DNA from: Gemmatimonadales bacterium
Lineage (GTDB): Bacteria; Gemmatimonadota; Glassbacteria; GWA2-58-10
Direction of reading: 5' to 3'
NCBI GenBank assembly: GCA_024278175.1
Contig: JAJRTS010000061.1
Location: forward strand, 62,001 to 126,000
DNA: 64,000 bases
Shown: positions 1 to 10,196 of the stretch, piece by piece
Numbering within the stretch: the stretch's first letter is position 1
Layout of the letters: each line of letters opens with the position of its first letter
The notes under the pieces: model-generated
The model's input: the letters and a program-made list of their open reading frames with translations, nothing else
Databases searched by the model: none
What the model was told of the DNA's origin: nothing
Position numbers and translations under genes: made by a program

Positions 1-2
1 CC

Positions 3-509
3 ACCGCCGGGCTGGACCCGCATCAGATTATCGGCGTGCGTGAGCTGATCCGTCAACTGGCGGGCGATCACAGCATCCTGCTTTCCACCCATATCCTGCC
101 CGAGGCCAGCCTGACCTGCGACCGCGTGCTGATTATCGACCGGGGCAGGATTCTGGCCGAGGACACCACCGAGCGGCTCACCGGCGAGCTTACCGGCCAC
201 GACATGATCCGGCTCACCGTTAGCGGCGCGCCGGATGATATCCGCAAGAGGATCGGCGTTCTGGAGGGCGTGGCCAAAGTGGACGAGCACAAGGCGCCCG
301 GCATGGGCAAGGACGGGATTCGGCAGTTCGATATCAGCTACGAACTGGGCAAGGACCGCAGGGGCGAGCTGTCCCGGGCGGTGGTCGGCAGCGGAGCGGA
401 GCTTCTTGAGTTGCGGGCGCAGTCGCTCTCGTTAGAGGAAATATTCATCAAGATTACCACCCGGGCGCCGGAAGAAGCCGATTCCCGCATCGATCAGGAA
501 GGCAGGTGA
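3..509 (+). CDS. ABC transporter ATP-binding protein, C-terminal part (5' truncated by window), GldA-like
   Basis: Frame open from window edge (TAGLDPHQIIGVRELIRQLAGDHSILLSTHILPEA): D-loop and H-loop (LLSTH) motifs; followed directly by ABC-2 permease. Confidence 0.9.
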   Translation, partial: TAGLDPHQIIGVRELIRQLAGDHSILLSTHILPEASLTCDRVLIIDRGRILAEDTTERLTGELTGHDMIRLTVSGAPDDIRKRIGVLEGVAKVDEHKAPGMGKDGIRQFDISYELGKDRRGELSRAVVGSGAELLELRAQSLSLEEIFIKITTRAPEEADSRIDQEGR

Positions 510-510
510 A

Positions 511-1290
511 ATGCAGAACGTATTCTCCATATTCTGGCGCGAATACAAGTCGTACTTCCTCAGCCCGATAGCCTATGTCGTGATCGGTGTGTTTCTCTTT
601 CTGGTGGCAAACCGTTTCGTGTTCAAGTTCAACGAGTTTGTCCAGCTTACGTTCGAGGCCACCGGCGAGGCGGTGAACTATCAGCAGACAATCCCCAAGT
701 TCAGTATTAACGATACGGTGATCCGCTACCTGTTCCAGCAGATGCGCAATATCAGCCTGTTCCTGTTGCCGATGATTACCATGAGGCTGTTTGCCGAGGA
801 GCGCAAGACCGGCACCCTGGAGCTGCTGCTGACCTCGCCGCTGACTATCACTCAGTTGGTGCTCGGCAAGTTCCTCTCCGCTTTCGTGCTGTTCCTGACG
901 ATGGTGTTGCCGACCGCGCTCTTTCAGTATTTCATCTTTCTCTACGGCAATCCCGACCTGGGGCCCGTGCTGACCAGTTATGCCGGGATCGTACTCTACG
1001 GGGCCGCGGTGATCAGTATCGGCACGCTGATCAGCTCGCTGACCGAGAACCAGATTATCGCCGGCGCGCTCACGTTCGGCGCGTTCCTGTTCCTCTGGAT
1101 TGTGGGCAGGGTCAGCGACGCCACTCTCAGCGCGTGGGGCGAGGTAGCCAAGTATATCTCGATCACCTCGCACTTCACCAATTTTTCGATGGGAATAATC
1201 GATTCGCGCGACGTTGTTTTCTACCTGTCGTTCTGTTTTATCGGGCTGTTCCTGACCCATCAGTCGATTACTTCGCTGCGGTGGAGGTGA
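511..1290 (+). CDS. ABC-2 type transporter permease, GldF-like
   Basis: 259 aa, multi-TM, motif LFAEERKTGTLELLLTSPLT typical of ABC-2 permeases; adjacent to ATPase and GldG-like gene. Confidence 0.9.
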   Translation: MQNVFSIFWREYKSYFLSPIAYVVIGVFLFLVANRFVFKFNEFVQLTFEATGEAVNYQQTIPKFSINDTVIRYLFQQMRNISLFLLPMITMRLFAEERKTGTLELLLTSPLTITQLVLGKFLSAFVLFLTMVLPTALFQYFIFLYGNPDLGPVLTSYAGIVLYGAAVISIGTLISSLTENQIIAGALTFGAFLFLWIVGRVSDATLSAWGEVAKYISITSHFTNFSMGIIDSRDVVFYLSFCFIGLFLTHQSITSLRWR

Positions 1291-1299
1291 TCCGCGCTT

Positions 1300-2988
1300 A
1301 TGAAGCAGAAAATTAAAATAATGGGCTATGTCAGCCCGGTCGTGCTGTTTCTCGGGCTGGGAACGTACTATCTCAACGGCTTCTGGGGAACGCTTTCGGT
1401 TTCGCTGAGCGTGCTGGGCGTGCTGATGGGGCTGGTTTACGCCGTTATCTGTCACGATGATTTCAGGCGCGTTTTCAGCGCCCGCAGTTTCCGCAGCGGC
1501 ACCAACATGCTGCTGGTGATCTGCGTGGTGCTCAGCCTGCTGGTGGTGATCAACATGATCGGCTACCGTAATTTCTACTGGCAGGATGTGACCATTAAGA
1601 AAAAATACGAACTCAGTCCGCTGACAATGGCGATTATCGACCAGGTTAACGAAAAAAACGCCACGGTTAATGTGACCTCGTTCTTCTGGACCTATATCGA
1701 CCGCAACATGGGCAAACAGCAGAACCAGATCCTGATCCGCGACAACCGCCGGGTCGAGAGTAAACTGCGTGACCTGCTGGAGGTCTACGCCGATATCTGC
1801 CCCAATATCAATTTCCGTTTCCTCGATCCCAACCGTGAGCTGGTGCTGGCCCGCGAGTACAATATCCAGCTCTACCGGGGGAACGTTACGATTGTGGAGA
1901 GCGGCGGCAACACTCAGATGATCTCCGATGTGGACACCGAGGAAGAGGTGACCAACGCGCTGATCAAAGTGCTCAGTGACGAACGCCGGGTGGTCTATTT
2001 CCTGGAGGGACACCAGGAAACGGATATGGACGACGGCAGCCCCAACGGCTTCCTGATGGCCGCCACCGCGATCCGCGACCAGGCCTACCTTACCGAGCGG
2101 CTTAACGTGCTCGAGACAGGCGGTGTGCCCGAGGACTGCAAGGCGCTCATTATCGCCGGCCCGAAAAAGCCGCTGATGGTCGAGGAAGTGGCCATGATCG
2201 ACGATTATCTCTCCGCGGGCGGCCGGATCCTGGTGACCGCCGACCCGGAGTACGATGCGGATATGATGGACTGGCTGTTGAGTTGGGGAATCAGGTTGGG
2301 AGACGATATCGTGGTCGACAACAGCACGGCCGGAGTCCGCCAGGGCGCGGGGCCCACCGAGCCGCTGCTTTACAACTACGACCGCGAGCACCCGATCACC
2401 AGGGACCTCAAGCGCGCCTTCAGCACCATGCCCACGGTGCGCTCTGTCCGGCTGGAAACTGCCGGCGAGGACATGGAGATGTCCGTGCTGGCCACCACCA
2501 GCGACAATAGCTGGGGCGAGCGCGACAAGGAGCAGATTTCAGTGCGCAATCCCACGTTCGACCCCACGGACCTGAGCGGACCGGTGCCGGTGGCCGTTTC
2601 GATGCTCAAGAAGCTCAAGGAAAGCAGACCCGGATTCACGGAAGTTTTCACCGGACCCGGTTCGACCATGCCTTCCCAGGAGGAACTGCGCAAGATGAGG
2701 CTGGAGAAATCATCGGTGCGCGCCCAACTGGTGGTGTTCGGTGATACCCATTTCGCCTCGAACGCCTACCTTCGCTACGGCGGCAACTGGGACCTGTTCA
2801 TGAATGCGGTCAACTGGCTTATCGGCGATGAGCGGCTGATCAATATCAGGCCCAAGGACCCCGAGGACCAGACGATCTATCTCAACCAGCTTCAGGCCGG
2901 GCGCATGAAATTGATCGCACAGTTCTTGATTCCGTTGGTCGTATTGCTGCTGGGGGCCTGGGTGATGGCTGTCCGGCGGTTGCGTTGA
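1300..2988 (+). CDS. GldG-like ABC-type auxiliary/transport protein
   Basis: 562 aa, N-terminal TMs, internal GldG-like domain (KYELSPLT...VNVTSFFW...; RVVYFLEGHQE), C-terminal TM. Confidence 0.85.
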   Translation: MKQKIKIMGYVSPVVLFLGLGTYYLNGFWGTLSVSLSVLGVLMGLVYAVICHDDFRRVFSARSFRSGTNMLLVICVVLSLLVVINMIGYRNFYWQDVTIKKKYELSPLTMAIIDQVNEKNATVNVTSFFWTYIDRNMGKQQNQILIRDNRRVESKLRDLLEVYADICPNINFRFLDPNRELVLAREYNIQLYRGNVTIVESGGNTQMISDVDTEEEVTNALIKVLSDERRVVYFLEGHQETDMDDGSPNGFLMAATAIRDQAYLTERLNVLETGGVPEDCKALIIAGPKKPLMVEEVAMIDDYLSAGGRILVTADPEYDADMMDWLLSWGIRLGDDIVVDNSTAGVRQGAGPTEPLLYNYDREHPITRDLKRAFSTMPTVRSVRLETAGEDMEMSVLATTSDNSWGERDKEQISVRNPTFDPTDLSGPVPVAVSMLKKLKESRPGFTEVFTGPGSTMPSQEELRKMRLEKSSVRAQLVVFGDTHFASNAYLRYGGNWDLFMNAVNWLIGDERLINIRPKDPEDQTIYLNQLQAGRMKLIAQFLIPLVVLLLGAWVMAVRRLR

Positions 2989-3032
2989 CCGGGTACAGGA
3001 ATTCAACCGGAATTGACAAAGGGACCAGTTAG

Positions 3033-4403
3033 ATGAATTTGAAAGCGATTCTCCTCTTGATCTTGATTACTCTCGGACTCGGCGCCGTGCTCTATTTCCA
3101 GCGCGATACGGATGAAGCGGCCAGCAAGGAAGAACCCCAGTTCGAAATGATCCTGCCGTATTCCCCCGACGATGTGGTGCGCGTGAGTGTAATCTACGAG
3201 GATACGACTTACGTGGTCGTCCGCGACGGGGCTGAGTGGGATATGGAGCTGCCGGACGAGGGTTGGGGGGCTGACTCGCTGGTGATCAACCACCTGCTGC
3301 GCACCCTGTGCGCCGCCCCGTTCGTCAACAGTATCCCGCTGGCGGAACTCGATCCGGCCGAGGTGAAACTCGATAAGCCGGTGCTTGTTTTTACCGCCTA
3401 TGTCTCGGATCAGGACAGCATCAGACTGGAATTCGGCACGCTCAATCCCACCACGGAAAATATCTACATCCTGCGTCGCGGGGAGGGCCGGGTAGTGCTG
3501 GCCAATAAGCTGCTGGGACCGATGATGACGGTTAACGGTTTTCTGGTGCGGGGTAAGTCGCTCAGCGGTATCAACCCATTCGAAACTGTCGGGATCGAGG
3601 TTGAGTCCGGTGGCCGCCGGGTTTTCAGCGCCTCGCGCAGCGGTGTCGAGGAACACTGGTGGATCAGGCAGGGAAGCGACAGCCTGTGGGCCGACAGACG
3701 CAAGCTGAACTTGCGTCTGAGTGAGCTCTATCGCGGTCAGGTCAGGGAATTTTACCGGAGCGGCGACATTGCGCGCAGCCAAACCGGCCTGAATGCTCCG
3801 GTGCGCAGGATGAAAATCACGGCCGGCAGCGGCAAGACCACCGTAATCTCTTTTGGTAAAACCGATTCGGAAGAGCCGTACCTGCGCTGGGCCACCTCTT
3901 CACACTATCCCGATCACCTGCTGCTGATCGACTCCTGGCTGATCGACAGAGTGGACCTGCTGCTGCCCGATTCGATGGAGTGCCGTGAGCTGGCGGATTT
4001 TGTTCCGTCCGATGTCGATTTCATCTTGATCTCGAGCCTTCTCGACTCGCTTGTGCTGACCGCCGAAAACGATTCTCTCTGGTCGATTGTCGAGCCGCGG
4101 CAGGCCAGGGCGAAGTACCTGATGGTCGAAGGGTTGCTGACCCATATCGATACGGTCAATGCGATCAGGGTGCTGCCCGGGGGCAGCAACAGGGGATTCG
4201 ATTCTCCGCAGGCCCGGCTGGTGCTCAAGCAGGGCGAAAAGTTGCTGGCCGATCTGGTGGTGGGTGATTACGTGGGGGAGGATGTCTATGTCAGGGACAG
4301 GAAAAGAAATATCGATTTTCTGGCGTCCACCAAACAGGTGTCTCCACTGAACGTCTCGTTCAGGGATCTGGCGGATATCCCGGTGAGGCACGTGGTAGAG
4401 TGA
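3033..4403 (+). CDS. DUF4340-like domain protein
   Basis: 456 aa, N-terminal TM; repeated 'V..I.....G..W.L..P....AD...V..LL..L' units; position after GldG. Confidence 0.75.
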   Translation: MNLKAILLLILITLGLGAVLYFQRDTDEAASKEEPQFEMILPYSPDDVVRVSVIYEDTTYVVVRDGAEWDMELPDEGWGADSLVINHLLRTLCAAPFVNSIPLAELDPAEVKLDKPVLVFTAYVSDQDSIRLEFGTLNPTTENIYILRRGEGRVVLANKLLGPMMTVNGFLVRGKSLSGINPFETVGIEVESGGRRVFSASRSGVEEHWWIRQGSDSLWADRRKLNLRLSELYRGQVREFYRSGDIARSQTGLNAPVRRMKITAGSGKTTVISFGKTDSEEPYLRWATSSHYPDHLLLIDSWLIDRVDLLLPDSMECRELADFVPSDVDFILISSLLDSLVLTAENDSLWSIVEPRQARAKYLMVEGLLTHIDTVNAIRVLPGGSNRGFDSPQARLVLKQGEKLLADLVVGDYVGEDVYVRDRKRNIDFLASTKQVSPLNVSFRDLADIPVRHVVE

Positions 4404-4435
4404 GGCGGTTGGTGCGGGGATACCGGGGCGCGGAC

Positions 4436-5488
4436 ATGATGAAGCACAAATCGGCTGAAAAAACTCAAATCTCCTGGCGGACCCTGTTGGGGGCCTTGTT
4501 GCTTCTGGGCGCGCTGGGCGCCTGGCCGGCCACGGCTTCGCAGGTCCAGGCCCGGTTGGATACCTCCAGGGCCAGGATCGGCGACAGGTTGACGCTTACT
4601 CTCACCGCCCACTCGGCGGCCGGGGAAACTGTCCAGTTTCCCGATCTCAAATCCCATCTCGATAAGTTCGTACTGCTCGATGAGTTGCCTGCCGAGCGCG
4701 TGGAGGAGGAGGGCGGAGCAGCCTTGATCCGCCGGTCCTGGATAATTGCAGCGTTCGAAACCGGAAGATTGGAAGTCTCCGGCCTGCCGCTGGCGGTGAT
4801 GCATGCCGATGGCGTGGTGGATACGCTCTGGACCGAACCCCTGCCGCTGGACGTGATCTCGCTGGTGCAGGATACGCTCGATGCGCAAATCCGCCCGCTC
4901 CGCGATCTGGTGGAGGCGCAACGGCTATGGAAACGGATTGCGTTCTGGGCGGTGGTGGGGCTGGCCGTGCTTGCTGCTTTACTCATACTCTGGAGGAGAT
5001 ATCTCCGGCGGCGGGCGGACAGGCTGGCGGGCGATGTGTCTTCACTCCCCGCGCGGCCGGCGCACCTGGTGGCGCTCGATGAACTGGACCGGATCAAGTC
5101 GCTGGGGCTGATCGAGAACGGAGAGATCAAGCGCTTCCACATCCTCGTATCCGAGGCAATCCGCCGCTATCTGGAGGCCCGTTACGGTGTCCTCGCACCG
5201 GAGATGACCACCTGGGAGCTGACCGCGGTGCTCCGGGATCGCAGAGATATGGACTCCGGCCTCAAGGAACTGCTCCGCGGCTTCCTCGAGGACTGCGACA
5301 TGGTCAAGTTCGCCAAATACGTCCCGAAGATCGTGGAGATAAACGCCACGTTCAACAGGGCCTACGAAATAGTGGAAAAATCGCGTCCCGTGGAACAGCC
5401 CCAGGCCCCGGCCGACAATGCCTCTGCTGCTGACAGTGCTCAAGGCGCCGAGGTGGCCGCCGAAGAGAGCGCGGGGGAGAGACGATGA
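4436..5488 (+). CDS. Membrane protein of Bat-type operon (BatD/DUF4381-like)
   Basis: ORF 4400..5488; ATG at 4436; signal peptide, extracytoplasmic beta domain, TM (FWAVVGLAVLAALLILWRRYLRRR), cytoplasmic tail; upstream of two VWA genes. Confidence 0.65.
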   Translation: MMKHKSAEKTQISWRTLLGALLLLGALGAWPATASQVQARLDTSRARIGDRLTLTLTAHSAAGETVQFPDLKSHLDKFVLLDELPAERVEEEGGAALIRRSWIIAAFETGRLEVSGLPLAVMHADGVVDTLWTEPLPLDVISLVQDTLDAQIRPLRDLVEAQRLWKRIAFWAVVGLAVLAALLILWRRYLRRRADRLAGDVSSLPARPAHLVALDELDRIKSLGLIENGEIKRFHILVSEAIRRYLEARYGVLAPEMTTWELTAVLRDRRDMDSGLKELLRGFLEDCDMVKFAKYVPKIVEINATFNRAYEIVEKSRPVEQPQAPADNASAADSAQGAEVAAEESAGERR

Positions 5489-6483
5489 ATCTTGAGTTCG
5501 CCAACCCGTGGCTGCTGTTGTGCCTGGCCCTGCTGCCCCTGCTTGTCTGGCTTAAGTTGCGCTGGGTCGCGCGCGGCAGCCGTGCGATCCGTTATTCCGA
5601 CCTGGCCACGCTGGCAACGGTCAACAGTCGCTGGGCCAAACTCAAGCAGTACCTGCCGTTTGCTCTTCGCGTGGCGGCCCTGGCCCTGCTGATCGTGGCC
5701 CTGGCCCGTCCCCGCAGCGGGGTCACTTTCGAGGACGTGACCAGCGAGGGTGTGGATATCGTGCTGACCATGGACGTGTCCACCAGCATGCTGGCCGAGG
5801 ACCTTCGCCCCGGCGCCAACCGCCTTGATGTGGCCCGTCAGGTGGTGGAGGAGTTTATCGAGGGCCGTCGCCACGACCGGATCGGGCTGGTGGCATTCGC
5901 GGGCAAGGCGCTCACCCGCTGCCCGCCCACGCTGGACTACCGGGTGCTGGCCTCGCAGGTACAGCGTCTGAAAATCGGCTCTATCGAGGACGGGACCGCG
6001 ATCGGCGTGGCCCTGGCCAGCAGCGTCAACCGCCTCCGCGATAGCAAGGCCCGCAGCAGGGTGATTATCCTGCTTACCGACGGGGTGAACAACCGTGGCG
6101 AGATCGACCCGCTGACCGCGGCCCAGGTGGCCAAGGCCAAGGACGTGAGGGTTTACACTATCGGGGCCGGTACGCGGGGGACCGCCCGCGTGCCCGTGCG
6201 CGACCAGTTCGGCCGTGTGCGCTACGTGGACCAGAAAGTTGATATCGACGAGCAGACGCTGACCGAGATCGCCACTGTGACCGGTGGCCAGTATTACCGC
6301 GCCACCGACGCCGGCGAGCTGGAGCGGATTTACCGCGAGATCGACTCGCTGGAAAAGACCGAGGTCGATGTGCGCGAGTACACGCGTTACCGTGAGTTGT
6401 TCATCCTGTTTCTGCTGCCCGGGCTGGTCCTGTTCGTGCTGGAGCTGGTACTGGGAGCAACCGTGCTGAAAACGATTCCGTGA
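5485..6483 (+). CDS. VWA domain-containing protein, BatA-like
   Basis: MIDAS motif DVSTS in VDIVLTMDVSTSMLAEDL; N- and C-terminal TMs. Confidence 0.92.
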   Translation: MNLEFANPWLLLCLALLPLLVWLKLRWVARGSRAIRYSDLATLATVNSRWAKLKQYLPFALRVAALALLIVALARPRSGVTFEDVTSEGVDIVLTMDVSTSMLAEDLRPGANRLDVARQVVEEFIEGRRHDRIGLVAFAGKALTRCPPTLDYRVLASQVQRLKIGSIEDGTAIGVALASSVNRLRDSKARSRVIILLTDGVNNRGEIDPLTAAQVAKAKDVRVYTIGAGTRGTARVPVRDQFGRVRYVDQKVDIDEQTLTEIATVTGGQYYRATDAGELERIYREIDSLEKTEVDVREYTRYRELFILFLLPGLVLFVLELVLGATVLKTIP

Positions 6484-6493
6484 GTTGTGGACG

Positions 6494-7531
6494 ATGAAGT
6501 TCGACGATCCTCAGATGTTCCATCTGCTCTGGCTGGCGCCGGCTACCGCGCTGTTATTCTGGTACGCCGGGCGCCGCCGCCGCGCCATGCTGGCCAGGTT
6601 CGTGGCAGCTGGGTTGTTGCCGCGTCTGTCCGATCCGGTATTGCCGGGGGGGAGGGTGCTGCGTGGCCTGTTACTGCTGGGCGCGCTGTTGCTGTTGGTA
6701 GTGGCCCTGTCCAGACCCCAGTACGGCAAGGAATCGGTGATCCTTAAACGGGAGGGTCGCGACATTGTTTTTCTGCTGGACACCTCGCTCAGTATGCTGG
6801 CCGATGACGTCCAGCCCGACCGCCTGAGCCGGGCGCGATTCGAGATTTCCAGCCTGCTGAGCCGTCTGCGGGGCGACCGGGTGGGCCTCGTGCCGTTCGC
6901 CGGCGATGCGTTCATCCTCTGCCCGTTGACCACCGACTACTCGGCCGTGCGGTTGTTTCTCGACGGAGTTGATACGGACGTGATCTCCGAGGCGGGGACC
7001 AATATCAGCCGGGCGCTGGAAGCCGGGGGAGAAGCGTTCGACACCAAGGAGCGCGAGTACCGGGTGATGATCCTGATCACCGACGGCGAGGAACTGGAGG
7101 GCAACGCCCTGGAACTTGCCGGAGAGCTTCGCCAGCGGGGCATCCGGCTCTACGCTATCGGAGTCGGGACGCCGGACGGAGTGCCGATCCCGATCAGGGA
7201 CGAGCGGGGCAACGTGTCCGATTACAAGCGCGATGAGCGGGGCGAGGTGGTGATGACCAGGCTGGCCGAACCGCTGCTGGCCGAGCTTGCCCGTGCCGGT
7301 GGCGGTCAGTATTACCGTGCGAGCCGCGGCGCCATCGAACTGGAGCGGGTATTCGAGGACATCAACCGCCTGGAGAAACGCCAGCTCGAATCCCGCGAGT
7401 TCTCGCTTTACAAGGACCGCTACCAGTGGTTTCTGGGGTTTGCGATCCTGCTGATGATGCTGGAGTTGTTGGTGGTTGAATCGCTACACACCGGCCGTGG
7501 GGACGAGAGTATTGCCGGGGAGGGATCGTGA
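6494..7531 (+). CDS. VWA domain-containing protein, BatB-like
   Basis: MIDAS motif DTSLS in DIVFLLDTSLSMLADDV; ATG at 6494 within ORF 6485..7531. Confidence 0.92.
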   Translation: MKFDDPQMFHLLWLAPATALLFWYAGRRRRAMLARFVAAGLLPRLSDPVLPGGRVLRGLLLLGALLLLVVALSRPQYGKESVILKREGRDIVFLLDTSLSMLADDVQPDRLSRARFEISSLLSRLRGDRVGLVPFAGDAFILCPLTTDYSAVRLFLDGVDTDVISEAGTNISRALEAGGEAFDTKEREYRVMILITDGEELEGNALELAGELRQRGIRLYAIGVGTPDGVPIPIRDERGNVSDYKRDERGEVVMTRLAEPLLAELARAGGGQYYRASRGAIELERVFEDINRLEKRQLESREFSLYKDRYQWFLGFAILLMMLELLVVESLHTGRGDESIAGEGS

Positions 7532-8373
7532 TGAGAGTCCGAACTGCAAGGGAAACGGCCGCGAATCTGCTCTCTCTGGCTCTGTGCGTGGGTTTATTTA
7601 TGCTCTTCTGCGCCGCCGGCTGGCGGGACCTGTTCCGCTCCCTGCCCGAGGAGGCCGAGCAGGCCTACCGTCAGGAAAACTACGAGCAGGCCCTTCAGCA
7701 CTACCAGGAAGCCCAGACCCGCAACCCAGACTCGGATACGCTGGCCTATAATCTGGGCAACACGCTCTACCAATTGGGCCGCTATCAGGACGCGGCCGGC
7801 CAGTTCGGCAAAATTCTGGAGAAGGACTCCACCACGCTCTCGTCGCAGTCTATCTACAACATGGGCAACAGTCTGTTTGAGATGGGCCGGGCAGGCAACG
7901 ACCAGCAGATACTCAATCAGGCGCTGGAGGCGTTCAAGCGCTCGATAATCAATGATCCCGACGACGAGGACTCCAAGTACAACTACGAACTCACCCGCAG
8001 GCTGATCCAGCAGCAGGAGCAGCAACAGCAGCAGAAACAGGACGACAAGAAACAGTACGATAAGAAGCAGGACGACAAGCAACAGGATGATAAGCAGCAG
8101 CAGGACCAGAATCAGGATCAACAGCAGGACAAACAACAGCAACAGGACAATGAAAAGCCGAAAGAACAGGAAAACAAACCCGATAAACAACAGCAGCCCC
8201 AGCAGCAGGAACAGGAACAACAGCAGCAGCAACCTCAGCCTCAACCCGGCGAAATGAGCGAGGAGGAGGCCGAGAAAATCCTGCAGGCGCTGATGCAGAT
8301 GGAAAAGGACGCACGGGAGGCTGAGCAGAAGAAAAAAGCCCCCGCTGTCGGCTCCAAAGGACGTGACTGGTAA
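7528..8373 (+). CDS. TPR protein, BatC-like, with Q/D/K-rich low-complexity tail
   Basis: TPR units (AEQAYRQENYEQALQHYQEAQTRNPDSDTLAYNLGNTLYQLGRYQDA), position between VWA and BatD genes. Confidence 0.85.
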   Translation: MMRVRTARETAANLLSLALCVGLFMLFCAAGWRDLFRSLPEEAEQAYRQENYEQALQHYQEAQTRNPDSDTLAYNLGNTLYQLGRYQDAAGQFGKILEKDSTTLSSQSIYNMGNSLFEMGRAGNDQQILNQALEAFKRSIINDPDDEDSKYNYELTRRLIQQQEQQQQQKQDDKKQYDKKQDDKQQDDKQQQDQNQDQQQDKQQQQDNEKPKEQENKPDKQQQPQQQEQEQQQQQPQPQPGEMSEEEAEKILQALMQMEKDAREAEQKKKAPAVGSKGRDW

Positions 8374-10196
8374 TGACCCCCGCGTGCTACATACGGTTGC
8401 TGATGGCGCTGTCTCTGGCGGCTTCGGCCGCGTTCGCCCAGGAGGTGAAGCTCTCGGTCCAGGCGTACCCGACCAATGTTACCGTGGGCCAGCAGTTCCG
8501 CCTGACCGTTACCGTGGCCGGGCCGCTCAACAGTGTGCCGGATCCCAAAATCCTGGGACTCGAGCAGTTCACGATTATCGGCAGCAGCCAGTCCAGCCAG
8601 ATTTCGATTGTCAACGGCCAGGTCAACTCCACCAAGAATGTCAACTATACGGTTGTCGCGGCAGAGCCGGGTTCGTTCAAGCTGGGCCCTGCTGTTGTCA
8701 AGCTTGGCGATAAAACCATCAGCTCGAATACCGTCGCGGTTACGGTGGCCGCCGGCGGGGGCGGCGCCGGGAAGGCGAAGCCTTCGCCGCCCGGCCGGCA
8801 GTCGCCTGCGAAGCAGGCGCCGGCGCCGCCCCCGCCGGCCGCCGGCCGGAGCGGAGCGCGCTCCTCGACCAGCGATGGTGGGGTTTTTATCCGGGGGAGT
8901 ACGGATAAGAAATCCGTTTATCTCGGCGAGCAGTTGACCTACACGTTCGGTTTCTACAGCCGGGTGCGGATGACAGAGAACCCGGAGTACTCGGAGCCGA
9001 AGTTCAGCGGGTTCTGGAAAGAGGATGTCGACCGCGAGGCCAATGTCTCCAACCGGACGGTCAACGGGGCGCTATACAGGGTCCAGGAATTACGCTACGC
9101 CCTGTTCCCGACAGTCAGCGGCAAGGCGGAGATTTCCCCGGCCAGGCTCGTTTTTGCCGTACGCAACATCTGGGACTTTTTCGACCGCGGCAGGCGGGTG
9201 GCGCTGGAAACCGGCAAGGTGGAAATCGAGGTAAAGCCGCTGCCATCGGCGGGAAGGCCGGCGGGTTTCAGCGGGGCTGTGGGTAAGTTCAAAATTTCAG
9301 CCTCGCTGGACAAGCGGGAACTGAGAGCGGGAGATGCGCTCACTTTGAGTGTGGTGATCGAGGGTAGCGGCAACGTGCGCACAATCGAGGAGCCTGCCTT
9401 GAGCGGGCTGGAAAATTTTGATGTCTACGAGTCGAGCAGCGACGTCAGCGTCGGGTTCGCCGGTTCCACGGTGCGGGGCAGGAAAACTTTCAAGTTCGTG
9501 ATCGTGCCCAGGAAAGCCGGAGACTACAACTGGCCGGGGATCGAGTTCTCCTTTTTCGACCCTGCAAACGAAAAGTACGACACAGCCTCCACCGGCGGTC
9601 TGCAATTCACGGTTTTACCGTCGGATAAGCAGGAAACTCTCACCTACCGCACGGGTGCCGAAAGCGTGGTTGCCGTGGGCGAGGATATCAATTACATCAA
9701 GGAAGACAGCGGCGCGCTCGGCGGTTCGCCGATGCCGCTCAGCGGCAGGCCCTGGTTCTGGCTGCTTCATTTGCTGCCGTTAGCGGCGGTGGGCGTGGCG
9801 CTGCTCTTCAGGCGGCATCGCGGGCGGCTGATGAGCGACAGGGCTTACGCCCGTTACCGCAACGCCGGCAGGAAAGCATCGGCGGCGCTCAAGAGGGCGG
9901 ACAGGGCCGCGCGGGGCGACGATTACGCGGCAGCCTATGCCGCGCTCAACAGCGCACTGACACATTTTATCGGCGACAGGATCAACGCCGAGACCCTGGG
10001 GATGACAGTCGAGGAAATCGACAGGCTGCTGGAGGTCAAGGCAGTGCCAGGGGACATTCGCCGGGAGCTGAGTGAGCTGATGGAGCACTTCTCGTTCGTC
10101 CGTTTCGCTCCCGGCACTGGAGCCGATACAGGCACGTACCGGGATTATCGCGGCAGGGTCGGCAAACTGCTGGACAGGTTGGGCCGGAAATTATGA
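8373..10196 (+). CDS. BatD-like protein (oxygen-tolerance family)
   Basis: 607 aa; VGQQFRLTVTV beta domains, DKKSVYLGEQLTYTFGFYS, C-terminal TM; operon position. Confidence 0.87.
   Translation: MTPACYIRLLMALSLAASAAFAQEVKLSVQAYPTNVTVGQQFRLTVTVAGPLNSVPDPKILGLEQFTIIGSSQSSQISIVNGQVNSTKNVNYTVVAAEPGSFKLGPAVVKLGDKTISSNTVAVTVAAGGGGAGKAKPSPPGRQSPAKQAPAPPPPAAGRSGARSSTSDGGVFIRGSTDKKSVYLGEQLTYTFGFYSRVRMTENPEYSEPKFSGFWKEDVDREANVSNRTVNGALYRVQELRYALFPTVSGKAEISPARLVFAVRNIWDFFDRGRRVALETGKVEIEVKPLPSAGRPAGFSGAVGKFKISASLDKRELRAGDALTLSVVIEGSGNVRTIEEPALSGLENFDVYESSSDVSVGFAGSTVRGRKTFKFVIVPRKAGDYNWPGIEFSFFDPANEKYDTASTGGLQFTVLPSDKQETLTYRTGAESVVAVGEDINYIKEDSGALGGSPMPLSGRPWFWLLHLLPLAAVGVALLFRRHRGRLMSDRAYARYRNAGRKASAALKRADRAARGDDYAAAYAALNSALTHFIGDRINAETLGMTVEEIDRLLEVKAVPGDIRRELSELMEHFSFVRFAPGTGADTGTYRDYRGRVGKLLDRLGRKL

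Noticed and set aside
454-2391. 645 aa minus-strand ORF
   Set aside because: Lies antisense to the convincing GldF/GldG-like genes; His/Gln/Ala/Val-rich composition typical of shadow ORFs in GC-rich DNA
7594-8244. 216 aa Leu/Val/Phe-rich minus-strand ORF that looks like a membrane protein
   Set aside because: Arises because CAG/CAA/GAC/AAG repeats of the BatC-like gene read as CTG/TTG/GTC/CTT on the other strand
7990-8250. Short tandem repeats considered as a CRISPR array
   Set aside because: Units are 15 bp imperfect coding repeats in frame with a protein; no spacers
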